Shown here one piece after another: positions 23,280-34,200 of a stretch of 64,000 bases of DNA (positions are counted from its first letter, which is position 1; each line of letters opens with the position of its first letter). The notes under the pieces are model-generated. The model did no database searches. It saw only the letters and a program-made list of their open reading frames with translations, and was not told the origin of the DNA. Both the position numbers and the translations under genes were made by a program. The stretch is taken from positions 806,001 through 870,000 of the forward strand of contig CM059622.1 of NCBI GenBank assembly GCA_030435675.1, written 5' to 3'. Source of the stretch: Steinernema hermaphroditum (lineage: Eukaryota > Nematoda > Chromadorea > Rhabditida > Steinernematidae).

Positions 23280-24296
23280 ATGGACGAGGTGCCCGAGCTG
23301 TTCGTCGACGCCGTCATCGGACTTTTCAGCCAGTATAACCTGGAGATCATCGTTCATTTTGACGATTCGACGTGGAGTCACATTGGAAAGCTCCATATCG
23401 CCAACCGCAAGTACTTCAATGTGGAAATGGGGAAAGTCGACGGAGAATTCGCTTTCGCGTTTACAGAGATGGGTCCCTACGGCGGCGTCATACGCAGACG
23501 AGTCAAACCATCGGAGATGCAACTCCTGAAGCCACAGTATTTGCGTATTCGGGTTATATGTGGTATACTAGGCTCCTTGAGGAGATTCAGGGACAAAGGC
23601 TTTTGGGATGAAGATCTTTTACGGGTCGGAGAAGACCAGATTGAGACGTTTCTTTCACAATTTCCAAACTACTTCGCAAAAGGAAACTCCCACAACATTC
23701 ATCTGGTCCGGAAGGCATCCTACATGAGTGATGATGACGATGGTCTCTTAAGCCTTAAAGAATTCTCCGACTTCTCACGACTGATCCTTAAGACATTCTA
23801 CAAACGCGTCTATTTCAATTTCGTAACCATTCCCTACGTCGGTTCAGAGTCAGACGACTTTCTGAAGGATTACATCTACAACCACCCTAGTCAACTTTTC
23901 CTTGACATCGAAGAGGATTGGCCGCCATCCATCCTTGAAGATGTTCAAAATTCCTTTCGAAAGGGCACGATTGGATCTATTCGTCTGCCAGCCACCTTTC
24001 ATATAAGCAGAGAGTTCATCATGGAACCCTTCGAGTTGTGGAAACGCGATGGAGAATTCCAATGCATGCTTTCGTGGGAATCCCAAGTACAGTCGCTGCC
24101 GTTTCTTGAGGCCATGACTGCATGTTGTACAGCGAAGAACCGCTTTTATCTAAAGCACGAAATGCACAAATCGATGGCGATTTACCGAATAAGTGACCGG
24201 GGATTTAGTTTGACTTTCGTGAAATGTACATGTAATGTTTCGAAGTACTGTAGAACCTGTATGGACGGCAAGACCCTTTGTGGTGTTAAGTTTTGA
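23280..24296 (+). CDS. Uncharacterised protein, F-box-like N-terminus
   Basis: This is a 338-residue single-exon frame. The start was placed at Met in MDEVPELFVDAVIGLF, because that helix-like opening resembles the short F-box-like N-termini of expanded nematode gene families and a CCAG acceptor-like site lies just before it. The body is mixed alpha/beta in feel, with an acidic patch DDDDG near residue 152. The C-terminus is Cys-rich (KCTCNVSKYC, CMDGKTLC), possibly metal-binding. There is no signal peptide or membrane segment. I do not recognise a characterised family. The F-box idea is weak and a substrate-adaptor role is speculation. The ORF itself is likely real from its length and non-repetitive composition. 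Confidence 0.6.
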   Translation: MDEVPELFVDAVIGLFSQYNLEIIVHFDDSTWSHIGKLHIANRKYFNVEMGKVDGEFAFAFTEMGPYGGVIRRRVKPSEMQLLKPQYLRIRVICGILGSLRRFRDKGFWDEDLLRVGEDQIETFLSQFPNYFAKGNSHNIHLVRKASYMSDDDDGLLSLKEFSDFSRLILKTFYKRVYFNFVTIPYVGSESDDFLKDYIYNHPSQLFLDIEEDWPPSILEDVQNSFRKGTIGSIRLPATFHISREFIMEPFELWKRDGEFQCMLSWESQVQSLPFLEAMTACCTAKNRFYLKHEMHKSMAIYRISDRGFSLTFVKCTCNVSKYCRTCMDGKTLCGVKF

Positions 24297-24299
24297 CAA

Positions 24300-24490
24300 T
24301 GAACTTGAGTTGTCTCATAAGTATCTCGTGAACAGAGACGTTGGAGTCCAATCTACCCCGAATTCCACCTAACAATTTGGTAATTCATCACAACCATTTC
24401 TTCTCTAGCAGTTCCGTTTAGGTAGGGGAGCCTTCCTCGACTCTCATGGAACACCCCACCCCCAAATTTTTTATTTGTGTGTTATTTTAT
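24300..24490. other. Short spacer before repeat array
   Basis: The spacer is AT-rich and joins the gene at 23,280 to the first repeat unit. No feature was seen. Confidence 0.3.
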
Positions 24491-24987
24491 TACTTATTAA
24501 GAAAGTAATCTATGTGTATTGTGGCACCATGATGCAGGCTGTCGACACGGGTTCAATGCCGGGTGGCGTTTGGCTCAGTTGCCGTCGTGCTCCACTTGGG
24601 CTCTTAAAAGTGAACTTCTTCCACTTCGGCTCAAACTTTTTTTGCATCCAACCGTTTCGCTCCACGACCACACCACCAGGCCTAACTGAAATTCAAAAAC
24701 CGACGACCACGACAGGTGGTGTCGCTGACCACACCCTTAGCGCAGTGGTCTAAGGCGCGCACCGCGCAGAAGGTCGCCAGTTCGATGCCCCCGGCTCTCT
24801 TTTTTTTTTCTTTTCGCCTATTTTCACTTTCTTTTCATTTCTCTTCTATTTTCCCCCACTTCTGACCGGTTCTCACTACCTACCGTAACCCCGGCTCTCT
24901 TTCAGCTTCGATTTTCCGCCGTTTGTGTACTTTTGACGGGGGGTAAGGCGCCGGCACATAACCAGCCCTGCGAAGCAGGGCTGGTTA
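24491..24987 (+). repeat. SINE-like unit 1 (type A) with hairpin tail
   Basis: The unit opens with ACTTATTAAGAAAGTAAT, then has a pol III A box TAGCGCAGTGG (24,738-24,748), a decayed B box near 24,779, a T-run and C/T-rich stretch, GGTAAGGCGCCGGCAC, and a perfect 13-bp hairpin with loop GAA (24,959-24,987). It is nearly identical to unit 3 and follows unit order A-B-A. tRNA-like heads with B boxes indicate a SINE. The hairpin tail is also shared with the end of the Helitron region. Confidence 0.7.
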
Positions 24988-25494
24988 CTTATTAAGAAAG
25001 TAATTTGTATGTATTGGTGCATGGATGATGCAGGCTGGACCATAGGTTCGCTCCCGGGTGCTGGAGGGGTGGTGGATAGGTGGGTTGCTGTGGTGCTGGG
25101 TGGTTGGTGTTAAAAGGAAAGTTCTTCCATTTGTTTTGAAACTTTTTTTGCTGCTTTCCGTTTCGCGCCAGGACCACAGCATCATGCCTAACTGAATCTG
25201 CAAAAGTGACGTCCAAGTGAAGCCGTGTTACCAACGGGCAGACTGGCGCAGTGGTCTAAGGCGCGCGCCGCACATGAGGTCGCGGGTTCGACTCCCCGGG
25301 GGTCAAATTTTTTTTTCTTTTCGCCTATTTTCACTTTCTTTTCATTTCTCTTCTATTTTCCCCCACTTCTGACCGGTTCTCACTACCTACCGTAACCCCG
25401 GCTCTCTTTCAGCTTCGATTTTCCGCCGTTTGTGTACTTTTGACGGGGGGTAAGGCGCCGGCACATAACCAGCCCTGCGAAGCAGGGCTGGTTA
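24988..25494 (+). repeat. SINE-like unit 2 (type B) with hairpin tail
   Basis: It directly abuts unit 1. The first half diverges from units 1 and 3 (type B), while the tail is the same. It has a perfect A box TGGCGCAGTGG (25,244-25,254), B box GGTTCGACTCC (25,285-25,295), and a T-run terminator at about 25,309. The tail hairpin lies at 25,466-25,494. With both boxes and a terminator it could be a live pol III unit. Confidence 0.7.
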
Positions 25495-25503
25495 TTTTTT
25501 TAT

Positions 25504-25967
25504 ACTTAATAAGAAAGTAATCTATGTGTATTGTGGCACCATGATGCAGGCTGTCGACACAGGTTCAATCCCGGGTGGCGTTTGGCTCAGTTGCCGTCGT
25601 GCTCCACTTGGGCTCTTAAAAGTGAACTTCTTCCACTTCGGCTCAAACTTTTTTTGCATCCAACCGTTTCGCGCCAGGACCACAGCATAAGGCCTAACTG
25701 AAATTCAAAAACCGACGACCACGACAGGTGGTGTCGCTGACCACACCCTTAGCGCAGTGGTCTAAGGCGCGCACCGCGCGGAAGGTCGCGGGTTCGATCC
25801 CCCCGGCTCTCTTTTTTTTTCTTTTCGCCTATTTTCACTTTCTTTTCATTTCTCTTCTATTTTCCCCCACTTCTGACCGGTTCTCACGTACCTACCGTAA
25901 CCCCGGCTCTCTTTCAGCTTCGATTTTCCGCCGTTTGTGTACTTTTGACGGGGGGTAAGGCGCCGGC
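25504..25967 (+). repeat. SINE-like unit 3 (type A), hairpin missing
   Basis: The unit has the same opening as unit 1, an A box TAGCGCAGTGG (25,750-25,760), a B box GGTTCGATCCC (25,791-25,801) and a T-run. The match to units 1 and 2 ends at GGCGCCGGCAC, just before where the hairpin should be, so the end is truncated or replaced. Confidence 0.65.
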
Positions 25968-26895
25968 ACTTGCCGAAGGACGACGCGCAAAAGAGCATGT
26001 GCAGTGCAAAAGGGTCGAGCGAAGACTCCAGACGATCGCGCCATATTTTATGGTCCGATCGGCTTTAGTGTAGCGGCGCCATCTTTTCGACTGCATCGCG
26101 ATTTCGTTTGTCTCTGCTTCCACGACGCTTTAAGATTTCAGATACGTTATCGTTATCAACAGAACACAACCTGCGAAATCCGTAGCTCTTCCATCTACAT
26201 AAATCGATGTTGACGTCAACGGTTGGTTCGTTATGCTTATTTTGCAGCTCTACTCATTATTATGAGTTAGGCTTTTTGTGTTTTTTTTTTTTTTTTGATG
26301 ATTTTTTACCGCGTTTTTTAATGCATAGTGCTTATTTTTTGACTAATGTCATTATTAGCTTATATAGTATTCGATATATAGTATTTTTTAGAGAATTTAA
26401 TGAGGCATGTCATAATAATTGAGGTAACACAACTTAAAAAAGCGGACGATATACAGTAACGATATACAATCACATCTTAATAATCGGTCAGTTTCCTTTT
26501 ATTATGTTCCTTTTAAATTAATTTTTCCCCGCCTACTTTTTTCGCCTATTTATATTTTTAATATCACTCTGTCCCATTGCTAAATTTTATATTATCAATA
26601 TCATTCTGTCCGATTGCTAAATTTTAATGCCGAAATAAGTTGATCACACGTAGTCTTTTTCGTCTAGAGATATAGAAAAATAGAATAGAATAGAATAGAT
26701 ATTAGTTTAGAAAATGTTTTTTTTTTTTCGTTTTATAATCCTTCGTGTGTTCGTGTCGGGCAATATTGTCGCAATGTAAAATTGTATCGCTCACTTGAGC
26801 GCATGAATGCCTCCTTTGGCATTTGGTTGTATATCATATATATATGTCATTGACCATATACGATATACATGACTTATAGACATCGTTACACACGA
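25968..26895. other. AT-rich spacer with short repeats
   Basis: Beyond the truncated unit 3 the DNA becomes strongly AT-rich. It includes an imperfect tandem repeat of about 37 bp (CTGTCC.ATTGCTAAATTTT, about 26,556-26,630), an ATAGA microsatellite near 26,680 and an alternating AT patch near 26,830. It could be the 5' side of the Helitron or host DNA. No gene seen. Confidence 0.4.
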
Positions 26896-26899
26896 CAAG

Positions 26900-27295
26900 A
26901 TGGAGTGGTTGGATGAAAATTATGAGCGGGACCTCTTCGACGCCCCGCAAGAAGTGGGAAAGGAGCTCTTCACGAGCAACTACAAAGAAGACAACTGGCT
27001 GGATACCAGTTTTGTCAACACATCAACATGGTCATCGGTGAACTTCTCACTAGATTCATCGATGATGACAGTGGCCGACGACCACTCGACGCATGCCGCC
27101 CCCGCAGTCGTCGTTCATGAGCCGCTTGCACAGTCCCACTACAGCGGCATGTCAATGCGAGAGACGGTGAATCCGTCGTCAAGAGCCGCCCTCCAGCACA
27201 AGTCTCGCAAGGCGCGAACTGCGCAGCCACAACGAGCCGGGCCGGAACCGGTGGTCGTTGTCAGGTTGACCGCCAAGTTCCATCCCGGGTGCTGA
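26900..27295 (+). CDS. Unrecognised ORF cut by repeat unit
   Basis: The frame of 131 codons begins MEWLDENYERDLFDAP and is acidic, then Ser/Thr-rich, then basic (HKSRKARTAQPQR). The last ten or so residues are encoded by the start of a type-B repeat unit, so the frame appears truncated by that insertion. No family recognised. It may be the N-terminal part of a host or transposon gene. Confidence 0.35.
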   Translation: MEWLDENYERDLFDAPQEVGKELFTSNYKEDNWLDTSFVNTSTWSSVNFSLDSSMMTVADDHSTHAAPAVVVHEPLAQSHYSGMSMRETVNPSSRAALQHKSRKARTAQPQRAGPEPVVVVRLTAKFHPGC

Positions 27296-27770
27296 CAGGG
27301 TGGCGTTTGGGTGTGTTGCTGTGGTCTGGGTGAGATGGTGTTAAAAGGAAAGTTCTTCCATTTTGGCTGAAACTTTTTTTGCTGCTTTCCATTTCGCGCC
27401 AGGACCACAGCATCAGGCCTAACTGAATCTGCAAAAGTGACGTCCAAGTGAAGCCGTGTTAGTGATCGGCAGAGTGGCGCAGTGGTCTAAGGCGCGCGCC
27501 GCACATGAGGTCGCGGGTTCGACTCCCCGGGAGTGAAATTTTTTTCTTTTTCGTTTCTTTTCGCGTATTTTCACTTTCTTTTCGTTTCTCTTCTATTTTC
27601 CCCCACTTCTGACCGGGTTTCGATGCCTACCGTATCCCCGGCTCTCTTTTTTTTCACTTTCACTCCCTCTTGCTTCACTTTGCGTTTGGCGTTCATTTTC
27701 TACGTAGGGTAAGGGGAATGCCGGCCGAAGGCCGGCCCGGGGGGTTAGGGGGGGCGGAGCCCCCCCCTAA
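27275..27770 (+). repeat. SINE-like unit 4 (type B) with variant hairpins
   Basis: The unit lacks about the first 80 bases. It has an A box TGGCGCAGTGG (27,475-27,485), B box GGTTCGACTCC (27,516-27,526) and T-run. The tail differs: GCCGGCC-GAA-GGCCGGC (27,720-27,736), keeping the GAA loop, then a second perfect 10-bp stem TTAGGGGGGG/CCCCCCCTAA (27,745-27,770). Confidence 0.6.
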
Positions 27771-27774
27771 GACA

Positions 27775-28230
27775 AAAAATAAGGACCGGCGGCATAACTT
27801 GCAACAACACTTAAGCACATGGCTTCGAAATATGTTCAAAATCCTCGAGCACCTACAGCATCAGCAAGATTTTGCATCACCTTTTCCTGCATCTTCCTGC
27901 ACCTCCACCTTTTGCATTTCTTTGCACCTTTTGCATCACTTTCTATTATCTTCAATTATATCTTCAATTATATATCATCATCTTATATCCGTGCACTCCA
28001 ACCAAATCCAATTTCCCACTTCTGCACCTGCTTGCATCCTCGCGCTCATCCTGCAGCTGCTCTGCCTGCGGGTTCTGTGGCACGCGCGCAAAAGGTCATC
28101 GTTTGTGTGAGTGGCGATCGATTGATCGCCATCATAAGCATAGCAATATCCGCGCCTGTGAGCTGCGTGTCTCCTCACATTTATACCTTTTCAGAAGAAT
28201 TTTCGACTCAATCAACAGCTAACAACTAAA
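27775..28230 (+). promoter_or_regulatory. Upstream region of Helitron gene
   Basis: Repeated TTTTGCATC and CTGCAcc motifs occur at 27,860-27,940, then a tandem TATCTTCAATTATA and a TATA-rich stretch near 27,960-27,985. This is the likely promoter and 5' UTR of the 16-exon gene. No direct evidence for the start site. Confidence 0.35.
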
Positions 28231-31200
28231 ATGGACCAGTTCTTCAAACCCACCAACAACTCGCAACAACAGAGCAACAAGAGCAATTGGCAGTTCAAAA
28301 GCAGCGACTTTAGGAATGTCCAAGGACAGTTCGGGTATGTACTTTGATGGAGTTTCTACTCAGCAGTTATGTATCTGTTCAGACTGTCAACGTCTGGCAT
28401 GCAAATGCTACAGATGCAACAACAATTCAACATGCAACAACAGAACGCCCAAAGGATGACACAAAGCATAATGCCCACTTTTTCCCAAGCGGTTAGTTTA
28501 TATTACAGGTTTTTGCAACACTCAAAGGCACGATTCTTTAGGGCACCTCATCATTTTGGTTATCGGGACGCGAGCGAAGTTGGCTGCAGACAGGCGGAAT
28601 GTTTGGAGCCAAGAAGCCGACGCAACTCGACACGTATACAGGTACTATCAAGTACTACTACGTGAACGGCATAAGAATGGACGACCTGGACTTGATGCAG
28701 TACAAGACCAGGTGCGAAGTAGCGGCGCTTCGTCGACTGGACGACGCGCTAGAGGAGCAAAGAAGGCAACGCGAAGTAAGTGTGGAACGATGGGGGATAT
28801 ACGGAACACATTTAGGAAGCACAAAAAGCAAAGAGAGAAGCTGAACAGCTGCAACAACAGCCGCAGCAGAAGGACAGCACACCCGAGGAAGCGGCTAAGC
28901 GGGGGTGGAGCCTTCTGAACGCCTTCAAAATTTCGCTGCAGACGATTGTCGGCGGAGGTCGCGCATCGGCCACAAGGACGGCGAAGAAGAGAGCTGCTGG
29001 AGTCGGAGCGACGGCGACAAGAGTAGCGGCAGCAGCAGAAGTCAGCGCTCAGAGTGCGACTGCTCAGGTCACGCGCACTCTTACGCCGTGCACACAAGAC
29101 GAACTCGGAACTGCGGGAGACGCCTACGGGTTCGTGCAAAACGGTAGAGGGCTGATATCCATGGCTCCGCAGACATGGCTGAACGGCGAAGCACTGTGTC
29201 GTATCCTATGTGATGAGGTAACATTAGGGAGTGCAAAGTATGTTCACAGCCAATATGTTATTATAGATTCGACAACTGAACACAGCGCTCCAGCCTGAGG
29301 AACGAACCGCCGTTGCCGACCCGCAATTCTGGGAGTACCGTTTTACGGAGCACTACAGAAACTACGAAGAATACGAAGCTGCTTTGCGTCAGAACGTAAC
29401 GTATGGCATTTCCCTGCACATGCATGGGGACACGGTCGCCTTTGGACGGGTGATCTTGCCCATCCACCTGACAGATCATTGGGCGTTGGGCATCCTGAAT
29501 GTCAGCACGAACCAAGTAATTGTGTACAACTCACTCGAGGTACATAAATCCATGGCTACACAGTTTTTACTCAGAGTTTTCCAGGCAAGGGATACGATTA
29601 CCCACCCGAACGACAGTCAGTTCGAACAGATCGCGAAGCTGCAGCAGTGGGCAGCACACATCGTGCAGGATGTGCTCCACAGGGCTGCACCGCAAGAGCC
29701 GTGCTCCGTACAGTTTGCCCCACGAACGCTACAGCTGTATCAAAAGGACGGGTATAACTGTGGTATCCACGTCATAGATAATGCACTGCATTATCTACGA
29801 GCAGTACCACGACCCGAGCAAGGCGTAGGACAGATGCGCGTCGTCGACATCCGTGAGCCGGGCGTCATCGACATTAAAACATACGCGAACCGCCTGCGGA
29901 ATGAGTACCGCGCGAGACTAATGCGCATGTACCCTCACGTGGTGACAAGTGTAGGTGTAGCCGAAAGAAACTACATTCCATACATTACTTTTCCAGGCGC
30001 TCAGAAACTTTGCCGATGACATCGCGCAGGCAAGACGAGACATGCAGAAAGCACTGGACCACAGGAAAGCGGTAGCCGATCGGAGCGTCATTCCTGTCGA
30101 TGCTCAAGGAAAGCGTGTTCAACCGAAAGCCCCACAAGTGAGCTACGAACAGGCTAAGGCGAACGAGAAGCGCCTTCAGGAAGCCCTTGCCGAATTCAAC
30201 GCGTTCCACGCTACCATCCACGCGCAGCAACAAGACACAGCGCCACAACAGAGCACCTCTGTGTTAGGGGTAAGTAATTCCATAAATTCAGTATACAAGA
30301 AACATTTATAGAAGGTGATCAAAGTGGAGCCGGCATCACAGAAGAAGGCGGCGCATGAAAATCCGGAGATCGCGGACCTCTTGGCCCAAATGCGGCAGAT
30401 GGAATCGGAAGAGAATAGCGAGGACGACGAAGAAGCTGACACCGCCTCCATGGACGCCGTACAACAAGGCATGGACTTCTTGCGGTCGCAGATGAAAGGC
30501 TACACGCAGCAGTTCGATGGAACCGCAGAATACAGCTCGGAGAAAGCTCGACAAGATAGACACCGCGCCAAGAACAGAGAGACTCTGAACGCAAACAAAA
30601 GAGAGCTGATGTCGCTCAAGCGCCTCTCGCAAACCGAGGAAGAGAGGGCGGCGGATAACGCAAAGAGGAGGAGCACGAAGAAAGCCCTTACTGATGAGCA
30701 GCGAGCAAAACGAACAGAACAACAACATCTACGTAGGACCATCAAGAAAGAAGAAGAGGAAGAGCAGAAGAAGAAAGAGAAGATGACAGTGTTGAGCCCG
30801 GTACCGCCACAGCCCTCCAAGAGAGTGCTGAAGATGGACCCGAAGAACGTCAAGCGCCGACAGAAGAACGCCGAGAAGAGACAAGCTGCGAAGCGCAAAC
30901 CGGAAGACACAGCAACAGACGACGCGCAGAACTTGGTGGCCTTCACCGCCGCGGTAACCAAGGACCCGGTGGACTTTGTGGTAGCACTGGAGCAGATACA
31001 AACCACTCAAGATCTAACGAAACACGCAGCCTCGCTGGCCACAAGCATCAGATCACTGGCGCTGAACAGCCCGGCGAGTACGTCAGGGCCCCGTCGAAAA
31101 CGCCGAAAGACGAAAGGCCTTACCAAAATCCACTACAAGACCTGCCAGCTGGATCACCCTGGCCGTGGATGCGCCGCACAGAGTGCCACCCATCGCGTCC

Positions 31201-34200
31201 CGCCATGGTCCCCAGGAACCTTCAACATCCCCTGCCAGCACTGTGGAGCGCGCATGAATCCGCCGGAGAAGAGGCGAGGATGGACAGGGTGCTGTCACGG
31301 CGGAAAAGTTGACGCGGAACACATGAAAAGGATGTTCTACCTGCTACAAAACCCGCCACAACTCATGAAGGAGCTCACCGACCCGGACCACGTCAATGCG
31401 AGGGACTATCTGGCGAACGACCGGAAAATCAACGCGCACTTCGCTATGGGCTCGATCACCACAAATCGGGACACTACCCTTCCGCGCGGACCAAACGTTG
31501 TGAAGCTCAACAACGAGATGCAGCCGCGCCTCAGCGACCTTTGCCGCAGTTCGAAACACGAGCAACCGACGTTTGGACAGTACTACGCGCTCAAGGCCGA
31601 AGAAGCCATCAATTACCGCCTGAAGACGGACATCGGCAAAGGGCCGCTTGGAGCAGGCGGCGCGCGTTCATCTGTCATCGCCGCAATCGACCGGATCATA
31701 CGTCAGAAACATGCACTCGCCAGCTCCTACAGTTTTGCCGCAGAAAAGTTCGAGGAAGCCTGTCGACAGGCAGAGCTGAACAACGAACCGGTACGCATGA
31801 GCGCTGCCACAGTAACCACACAGTATGTGTTTAGATCCCGACCATCCGCATGACCCTGTTGAACAACAGGGAGGCGAAACTCGCAGGCGTGCAGGATCCG
31901 AACATCCACACACACCGGACGGAAATTCCAGCAACAGAGCAAGTAGCCGTCATCTGGATTTCCAACGACGACAACGCGAGGCCACCCGACTTCCATGGCA
32001 TCGACCTGCACAACACCCCCGACGGCACGGTGAACATGGGAACGCGAGGCAGTGTTCCCCTCGTGCTACCCACCTGCTTCCCCATTCTGGATCCGTTCGG
32101 TAAAAAATTCGAGTGAAAGCACAAATGACACCTACTTCTTGCAGGTCTCCAAGGATACCGTTTTGGACTCCCCAACAAGATCAAGGAGGATGCTGACCGT
32201 GCAGCCGCCGAAGCAGCCAGTGCGATGGAAGTCGACGGCGAAATCTTCTACGATGCCAGGGATGTGCGCACTCAGAAGTCACAATCGTCTCAGAAGAAAG
32301 CAGATTCAAAACACCCGGACGGAGAAGCTGAGGACGACGAGCAGCCCTTCGAAGAGGCAAACAAGAAGGATGCCGATGCGCACGGAGTTATCACATACGA
32401 CGGTGTTAACCACGACATGCAGTTCAACCTCGTGGATGACCCAGAGGATCAGCAGAAGAAGAAGGGCGACCTCTACGCAGACCCCATCCTCTTTTCCCAG
32501 GGCCAAGTTGCTGATGCCGATGAAAAGGAAGACGAGTTCCTGTTGCTTGATGAAGAGATGATCAATGAACTGGCCAAGGATGGACCCCGTGAAAGCCGCA
32601 AATTCTTGAGTTTCCGTCAGTGGATTCGCTACCTCATGATGATGCGCGACCATCCCACCAGCTTCCACTGGCTGTGGAGTCATCATGAGCTAGCCGAATA
32701 CTTCACAATCGTCACTAACAACCTCATCGAAAAGCATGAAATGCACTACTATGAGACGAACGCGGCGATGGATCTGCGCGAGAGCCTTCCCGACGAAGTC
32801 ATCTCCGCACTCAAGAAAGGCCTTAAGCCCGGCGAAACGCTCGGTCGTGTCAGCTTCGCCTCGAAGACGTACAAGGGAGGCCGAAAGGACATGCAGAATG
32901 GCTACGCCAACGCCAAGGCCATCACGCGCCACTTCGGTCAAGGCGTCTTCTTCCTCACCTTCACCGGCAACGCACAGTGGGAGTGCGTCGACAGCTGCCT
33001 GCGGAAGTACGGCGCCGACAAGAGAGGCTTCTGTCAGAAGCCCCAACATCGTCCTGACGTCGTCTGCCGCCAGTTCTACTCATTCGTCGAGGAACTGCTC
33101 AAAGACATATCGCAGCGCCACGTGCTCGGGAAAACGAAGGCGTACTTCTTCTCCGTCGAGCATCAGAAGCGAGGGATGCCGCACATCCACATGGTCATCA
33201 TCCCGCACGAAGACGAGGACGTCCACAATGCAGACTTCGTCGACGCCTACGTGTCAGCGGAGATACCGCCGAAACCCGCCGACGACGACTTCAGTGAGAC
33301 CGCCGAGAAGGAGCGGCGACTCCGGGCGTGGGTGGAGAAAGTGCAGTTGCACGACTGCAACCCTACGTGCAAAGGGTCCAGCGGAAAGTGCAACAAAGGC
33401 TTTCCGAAGCAATTCTCCCGCTCTACCATGATCAACCAAGGTAGAAGACCGGAGTACCGGCGACGAGCTCCAAGGCGTGAGGGCGATAACGCCGACATGA
33501 TCTGCGGCGAGAAGTGCCTCAAGCCCCTCAAGCGCAACAAGAAGGTGATGGTTGAAATGGACAACCGCCATGTTGTGCCATACAACCCTATGTTCCTCCT
33601 CAAATACGGGTGTCATCACAACATCGAGTACATCGGCGAGGAACGATGCGCGGATTACGTCATGAAGTACATCTGTAAAGGTACTGACATGGCGTACATC
33701 CGCGTCAGCGAAGACCCTCTGCGCAAAGACCCGAAGTCGAACGTAGTCGACTACGACGAAAACGCCTACTACCGCAAGGTCCGGTACATGACGTCGATGG
33801 AAGCGATGTGGCGCCTGCTGAGCTACCCCATCTACCGGATGTCGCATGTGGTGCAGCCCCTCTACGTCCATGATCCCAGAGGGCCGGTGATGAAGTTCAA
33901 GGAGGGCGAGGAGGAGAAGGCCGGCAAGAAGGCTGCGAGGGGGCCGAAGAAGACGAAGCTGACCGCGTACTTCGACCTGTGCACGGTCGATCCGGCCGCC
34001 AAGGAGCTGCGGTTCGACGAAGTTCCGAAGCACTACGTGTTTAAGGAGCGGCAGAAAAAATGGGTGAAGAGGAAGAACGACCTCGGAGAAATCGTCACCC
34101 GAGTGGGAACCATCTCGCCCGCCAACAAGGAGTTGTTCGCCATTAGACTGCTCCTGCTCCACCGCGTAAGATTACCATAGTTTAATACTTTTCAAGTGCC

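Noticed and set aside
24959..24991. CTTA after the unit 1 hairpin as a Helitron 3' end
   Set aside because: Helitrons end CTRR, and CTTA does not fit. The same bases are the start of the next tandem unit.
24491..27770. True tRNA genes in the repeat units
   Set aside because: A and B boxes are good, but the anticodon and T stems do not pair and the acceptor is poor. Their repeated context marks them as SINE-like.
30315..34180. Separate Helitron genes at each large exon
   Set aside because: Each large frame ends at a good donor and reopens in phase at an acceptor 40-50 nt later, so one spliced gene explains all.
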